Source of the DNA: Glandiceps talaboti
Lineage: Eukaryota > Hemichordata > Enteropneusta > Spengelidae
Reading direction: 5' to 3'
Assembly (NCBI RefSeq): GCF_964340395.1
Contig: NC_135551.1
Location: 29,756,455 to 29,820,454 of the forward strand
Length of the DNA: 64,000 nt
Each line of letters starts with the position of its first letter. Within the stretch, counting starts at the first letter, position 1. Shown here one piece after another: positions 58,706 through 64,000 of this stretch. Below the pieces are notes generated by a model. That model was not told where the DNA came from. It saw only the letters and a program-made list of their open reading frames with translations, and did not search any database. The translations under genes and the position numbers were made by a program.

Positions 58706-61573
58706 TACGTGGAAGTGTGTGCTAGCCTTTTGAAAATATGAGGACCATTCTGACATTTTAATTGATTCTTAAAAGGAAATAATATCAATTATCATGGGGT
58801 ATAGAATCTTCTATTTCAATAATATAATGTTTAATAGTTTGAAGCTGTCACAAGAAAGATCTCATTACATTTGTAAAATTTTATTAAATATATAATATTT
58901 GGTCTTGTAACCCTGATTCTCATCGTTGAGGGCTGTTACTGAAATAATAGCTATGGCGAGTCTGAGGAAACAGTATATAATACAAATTTCATGTAACTGT
59001 TATGTAGGACAAATGCATCATGGTAAAACGGCCTACCAGGGAATAGAATGTTGAGTGCAAGCCCAGGCAATTCAAGCTCTTGTGCCACATTTGACGGTCT
59101 ACAACAATAGATACCTGCCAGGCAGGGCAGGGCAAATGCCAATTGAGCCAAGAATCCCCACATGACTGGATTCTATGCTAGACTTGATTTCTAACGAGAG
59201 TCATTGTGGAAAAGACTTTTAAAATAAGTACCTATGTTACCATTAACATTTAGTTTATTAACATTTCACTTACAGGCAAAATAAATTATGGGAATAAAGT
59301 CTTATGTTTCTCAATTTTGGAATTGATATTATCGTGGGGACAAATAAAAGAAGGCTGCCTTCAGAATAATTTACTGTAAATACTGTAAGCCAAGGTTAGA
59401 GTATTGTCAGATTCCTGATACACAATGAACTATGACTGTTGGCCTAGTTTAACAGTCATATTTTATAGTCACTAAAATGTTCAGATGAATTGATTACCTT
59501 GATTTATGGTGACAACTTGAAGCCCAAGCTGTGACAAAATCATTGTACTGTACTGTACTGCACTGCACAATTGTCAGAAGTATATAAAATACAATTTGTG
59601 GAAGACATATCAGCTTTGAGTTACGTGTGCAAAATTGAAATGTCAGCAATAATCAGCAGTCTTTGGAGTTTTCATAGCACCAAGCAAGTATAGGGGTAGG
59701 GGTGGGGCAGAGTTTTCTAAAAATTTAAACATATTAATTTTAAGTATATTCTAGTTTTTATCACACTTGTAAGTCTCACCACATCTGTGTATGATGAAAT
59801 CAGAACTTAAACACCCCTGAAAACAATTCTAGCTCTGTTCTTTATCAGTCAATATACTTGCCCACAAAAATCAATACTTGTCATCAGCAGTGACCGAAAG
59901 AAGTCACCTGTGTGTGTGATTAAGTGGGTGACTTGCACAAGCAGCTGTAATATACAGACACTCTATCTTTGTTCTCCTGGCTCTAAGTTACACAATGGAT
60001 TATACACAGTTTGAAAGTCATTGGTCTATTTTGAGATTTGGTATGTTCTTTTGTCTAACAATGCCATGGAGGTTTGAGGTGGGTTGGGGGTACAATGTAG
60101 GTGTGATGGACACTGGATTCAGATATACATATACGATGATACTAACGCAACATTTAATTAAGTTTCACCTTCTTAGCCTACAAACCAAATAAACTTACAA
60201 TCCCAGCATGTAACCCCAGCCCTTTTTAATATTAATTTTTAATAATAAATAAGCTACGAATATCTGCACTACTCTGAACGTATGTTTCCTATTCTCTAAA
60301 GTTATTAATTGCAATAAGTTATTCATATAAGAATCACTATTATGATTTGCATTTAAATTGTTTAATTAACACAAGCAATGTAAACATAAATCCTAGATTA
60401 CTTAGTTGCAAAACTTTTTTTTCTTCACATTTCACTTGTGTGAATTTAGGGTAGTTTCTTTTTTCTGATAGGAACAATGGCAGTCGTACCCAATATAAAA
60501 CAGTCCTACTCTATAAAACAAACAACTATGCATTGCCACAGTCTGGATCTACCAACAATGCATCCATTAATCAATAAATCAAATCTCCCTTTCACAAACA
60601 AACCCTGTATAAGGTTACCTCCATCTTAGCCTACTTTTCTGACCTGCACTGCAATCAATATCATCAATCATTAAAGTCTGAAAGTCTTTCTTTAATACTG
60701 CACCCGTATACATTTCAATGATCGATGACTTATTTCAACATTCCTGCCTCTAATACTGAAGTTATATTATATTTTCTTGGTTATATTTAGACAAGATGCA
60801 ATGACATAATCACTGTGACCACAATGGAGTTTGCTTTGCGCACTTCTAACAATAGTTTGATTTGAATATGCCCTGTTTACTGGAGATAAGAAACAGCTTA
60901 CCACTTGACTTGCATTGTTCTCACCCGGCCGGCCGGCCGGCTGTTCGGACACTGACAAACATGTGTATCCTGGGTCACGTTTTTAGACCAAGGTCAATTT
61001 GAATGATTTAATCTACAGACCTAATCAATTTATACAGACTGACTTGCCTGGACATTGCTTTGTATGCAAATAATCAATTTTCACATGTTCAGCAAAAAAC
61101 TTCAGGGATACACTGAAACATGTGGAAACATTCATTTTAGATTAAAAACGGCATGGATTGAAAAATCACTTTGTGACTATAAGCTGCAGAGCAATAAAAT
61201 GAAACTAGCTGAGAGAACGCTTGATGGAGGGTATGTCCTTGCATTGTTTCTTACACTGACCCATTTTCATACAGACCAAAATTTTGTATTTTTTTCATAA
61301 ATATTTAAAATCTATACAACAGTCTCCTTACAATTTTCCAATTACTGAAGCCTGTCAAAGTATTTAAACAACAAAGAAAGAAAATAAATTATGAATTATA
61401 TTCCTTTTACATTTATCAACAGCCGACAAACAGTTCATGAATATTTTTATAAAACCTAAGGCCACTTAATTTGTATAATAATAGTAGTCTGAAGGCCAGC
61501 ACCCTGTAATTTACACTTCCCTATTTGGAGTGCTGCATGGGAAGGGGTGGGGGTGGGGTTATTAATGGAGTCA

Positions 61574-61720
61574 TGATGGGTGAATTGTTAGTGTGGCCAG
61601 CTTGGAATCTGCAGATTGCAGGTTCGAGCCCCGTACTGTCGCTTGTTTCTGAATGGCACATACCTACAAGGTTGTCATTTCACCGGGCTGCTTTACAGCC
61701 ATCAATAATTACATATACTT
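61574..61720 (+). mobile_element. tRNA-derived SINE, truncated copy
   Basis: The head matches the element at 1537 (gtgtggccagcttggaatct) with B-box GGTTCGAGCCC at 61621-61631. The body diverges soon after gcttgtttctgaat and the typical 3' tail is not evident, so this is a 3'-truncated or diverged copy. It probably lies in sestrin intron 1, antisense to the gene. Confidence 0.7.
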
Positions 61721-62014
61721 ATCAATATTTCTGTGAGAGTGAGAGTGCAAAATTACTGGTTTTAAATATTGCAAGGGTACAATATGCTCACTATGACTAC
61801 GTTGTATTTCAGTGCACATGAAATATTAACTTGCTTGTCAAAATTCACCACAATTTTCATTTGAAAGTGTATATTCTAAATTCACTGCAGATGATACAAA
61901 TCTACTACCCTAACTCCCTAAAGGATTTCATATAAGTGTCTAGAAATAGCAACCATATAACCATTTCACTATATATCACAGACAAGATGTCTTTGCATAC
62001 AACACACACACATA

Positions 62015-62281
<267 letters not shown>

Positions 62282-64000
62282 TTGGCCCTGTTCTATCTAT
62301 CCATCCATGACCCCAGGTGCTTGTGAAATAAATACCCAGTTTAGTTCACCCAGCTCGAGTACAAATCTGTGAGAATGAATGTTCATGGCCTCTGGGTTCA
62401 CAGTATGAAATGAAAATTACTACTGACAGTTCATATCTATTGCATAAACTGTTCTATATTCTGTATACTATTAATGTTACCTGGGGTTAACAACCTAGTA
62501 TGAGAGTTGAATTGCTGATGAGACCGTGATGATATTTGTAAAATGGAATAAAAATTTCAAAGTTCACCACTAAAATTATAACATACAGATTAGTAATTTG
62601 TGTCATTGCACTACAAACCTATATAACAGGGGATGTGAAGCTAACAAACAATCTCATCTATGACAACTTTTAAGATTGGTATGGATGAAACTGTTAACGC
62701 AAGAAAAGAAATGTCATGCCACTAGAGTATTAGATACCATAATGTAATCAAAGAGAGTTGTTTTGCTAGAACGCAAGCTCATTTACTATTATACAGACTG
62801 ATGGATTACCTAGTACATGTATCTAGAACAGATCTACTAGACAACCTACTGAGCCTGTCCTGTCATTCACCCCTTACCACTGCCAACACTACAGGAACTA
62901 TTTACGTCATAACAAAGTATTTTTATTTCATTCATTGCTCTTTGCATGTACTTTCAGGAGAGACATATTTAGATGTGTTACAGTGTAGATCATGTTTCAC
63001 TGACTGTATGTGTATTGAAGTGAATGTCTCACCTATTTTTAGTATGTCTGTGCATAATTTTGCTGACTTAGCACAATTCAACAATACCACATACAGTGAC
63101 AATCAATAGCTCTCAATAGGACAATTCTCCTACCACCAGTACCAGCTTACTTTCTTAAACTTGAATACTCAGTATTACAATTATTCAAAAACAGTAAAGT
63201 TATCTGCACTTTTGAAATCAAATAAGACCAGCATGAGTCTTTGAAATTTTAATTTGAAAACATCTTATTGTTTCAATGAATTCAATAAAAGTGTTGACAA
63301 AAGCTTTCATTTCTGTGCACCTAACCTGTTGTATACTCCATATTCAATGTACAAGGACAGCATTTTCCTGTTCATATTTCACTTTTAGGAGATGGTGGGG
63401 GCGGGACCAAATACTCAGTCTAGCTGTCACCCTGGTGGGTCTCCTCATCTTTAGTATCTTACAACCAAAGAATCACTTTCAAACTTGATTAGCATCAACC
63501 TTTGTACAGACATTTCACTACCAATATATATAATATTTCAATATTTACATATTTTATGGTGGTAAAGTTTTAACTTGGATGCTAAATGGTAAATTAGAAC
63601 TACAGTAACTGATGTACACCATCTAGTTTAAGTCATGTGATTATATTGAAATGTACATGCACAGAACTGATTTAATACAACTAGTACAACCCATAACACC
63701 AAAGTAAAGCGTTTTCTGTATGTATCACAATCGTTATAGCAGCCATATTAAGTGTAAAAGTATACTGTTTCATTTGCTAATACAACCCATAACACCAAAG
63801 AATCAGAAGATGTCTTTACCAAATAAAGGGTCTTAAAGTTCAAACTCAGCGGCTAGTCTCTAGACTACCTACATGTAAATGCAGTGTGTATGTCAGCATT
63901 TATGAATTCTGATTGAATGTTATCTATTTCTATCTCTCATTTCAAATATCCTTATCCCAACTCATTTTAATAGCAAGGATCAACAAGAACCATATCACAG

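Noticed and set aside
60903-60958. Possible alternative sestrin first exon (SVSEQPAGRPGENNASQV before gtaagc)
   Set aside because: The frame has no ATG; upstream in frame there is a TAA before any start. The GGCCGG repeat gives a coding look by composition only.
62801-63109. 102-codon plus-strand open frame
   Set aside because: No domain, signal or splice context recognised; composition matches flanking DNA.

Overview
This is a 64 kb stretch of an AT-rich, intron-rich animal nuclear genome. Long introns with consensus GT/AG borders, many microsatellites, tRNA-derived SINE copies and small inverted-repeat elements show it is eukaryotic. The only protein-coding gene I can identify is a metazoan sestrin. 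The encoded protein reads closest to vertebrate SESN3/SESN1, and the repeat types suggest an invertebrate, possibly a deuterostome such as a hemichordate or amphioxus. The species is inference only.

The sestrin gene lies on the minus strand. Nine coding exons run from 56012 down to the stop codon at 15583-15585, and all reading phases join correctly across eight introns of about 0.43, 0.77, 3.4, 2.6, 6.3, 3.9, 11.2 and 10.5 kb. Together they encode 433 residues. The N-terminal roughly 45-50 residues, with the start codon and promoter, are not found here and probably lie beyond 64000. The leucine-binding pocket and the GATOR2-contact residues known from human SESN2 are all kept. Two of the three residues of the AhpD-like peroxidase site are changed, which suggests a nutrient-sensing rather than peroxidase role.

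Layout: 1-9400 is repeat-rich intergenic DNA with one speculative plus-strand promoter and first exon near 3.53-3.66 kb. 9400-15582 is sestrin 3' UTR and downstream DNA. 15583-56012 holds the sestrin exons and repeat-laden introns. 56013-64000 is probably the first intron. The introns carry unusually many tandem arrays: units of 23, 42-51, 67, 92 and 114 bp, and an 82-bp array with a 422-bp higher-order period. They also carry several MITE-like inverted repeats and one inverted repeat pair that flanks the exon encoding the former peroxidase motif. I see no virus, CRISPR array, rRNA, intact tRNA gene or intact transposase/reverse transcriptase. Most open frames in this window arise from tandem repeats.
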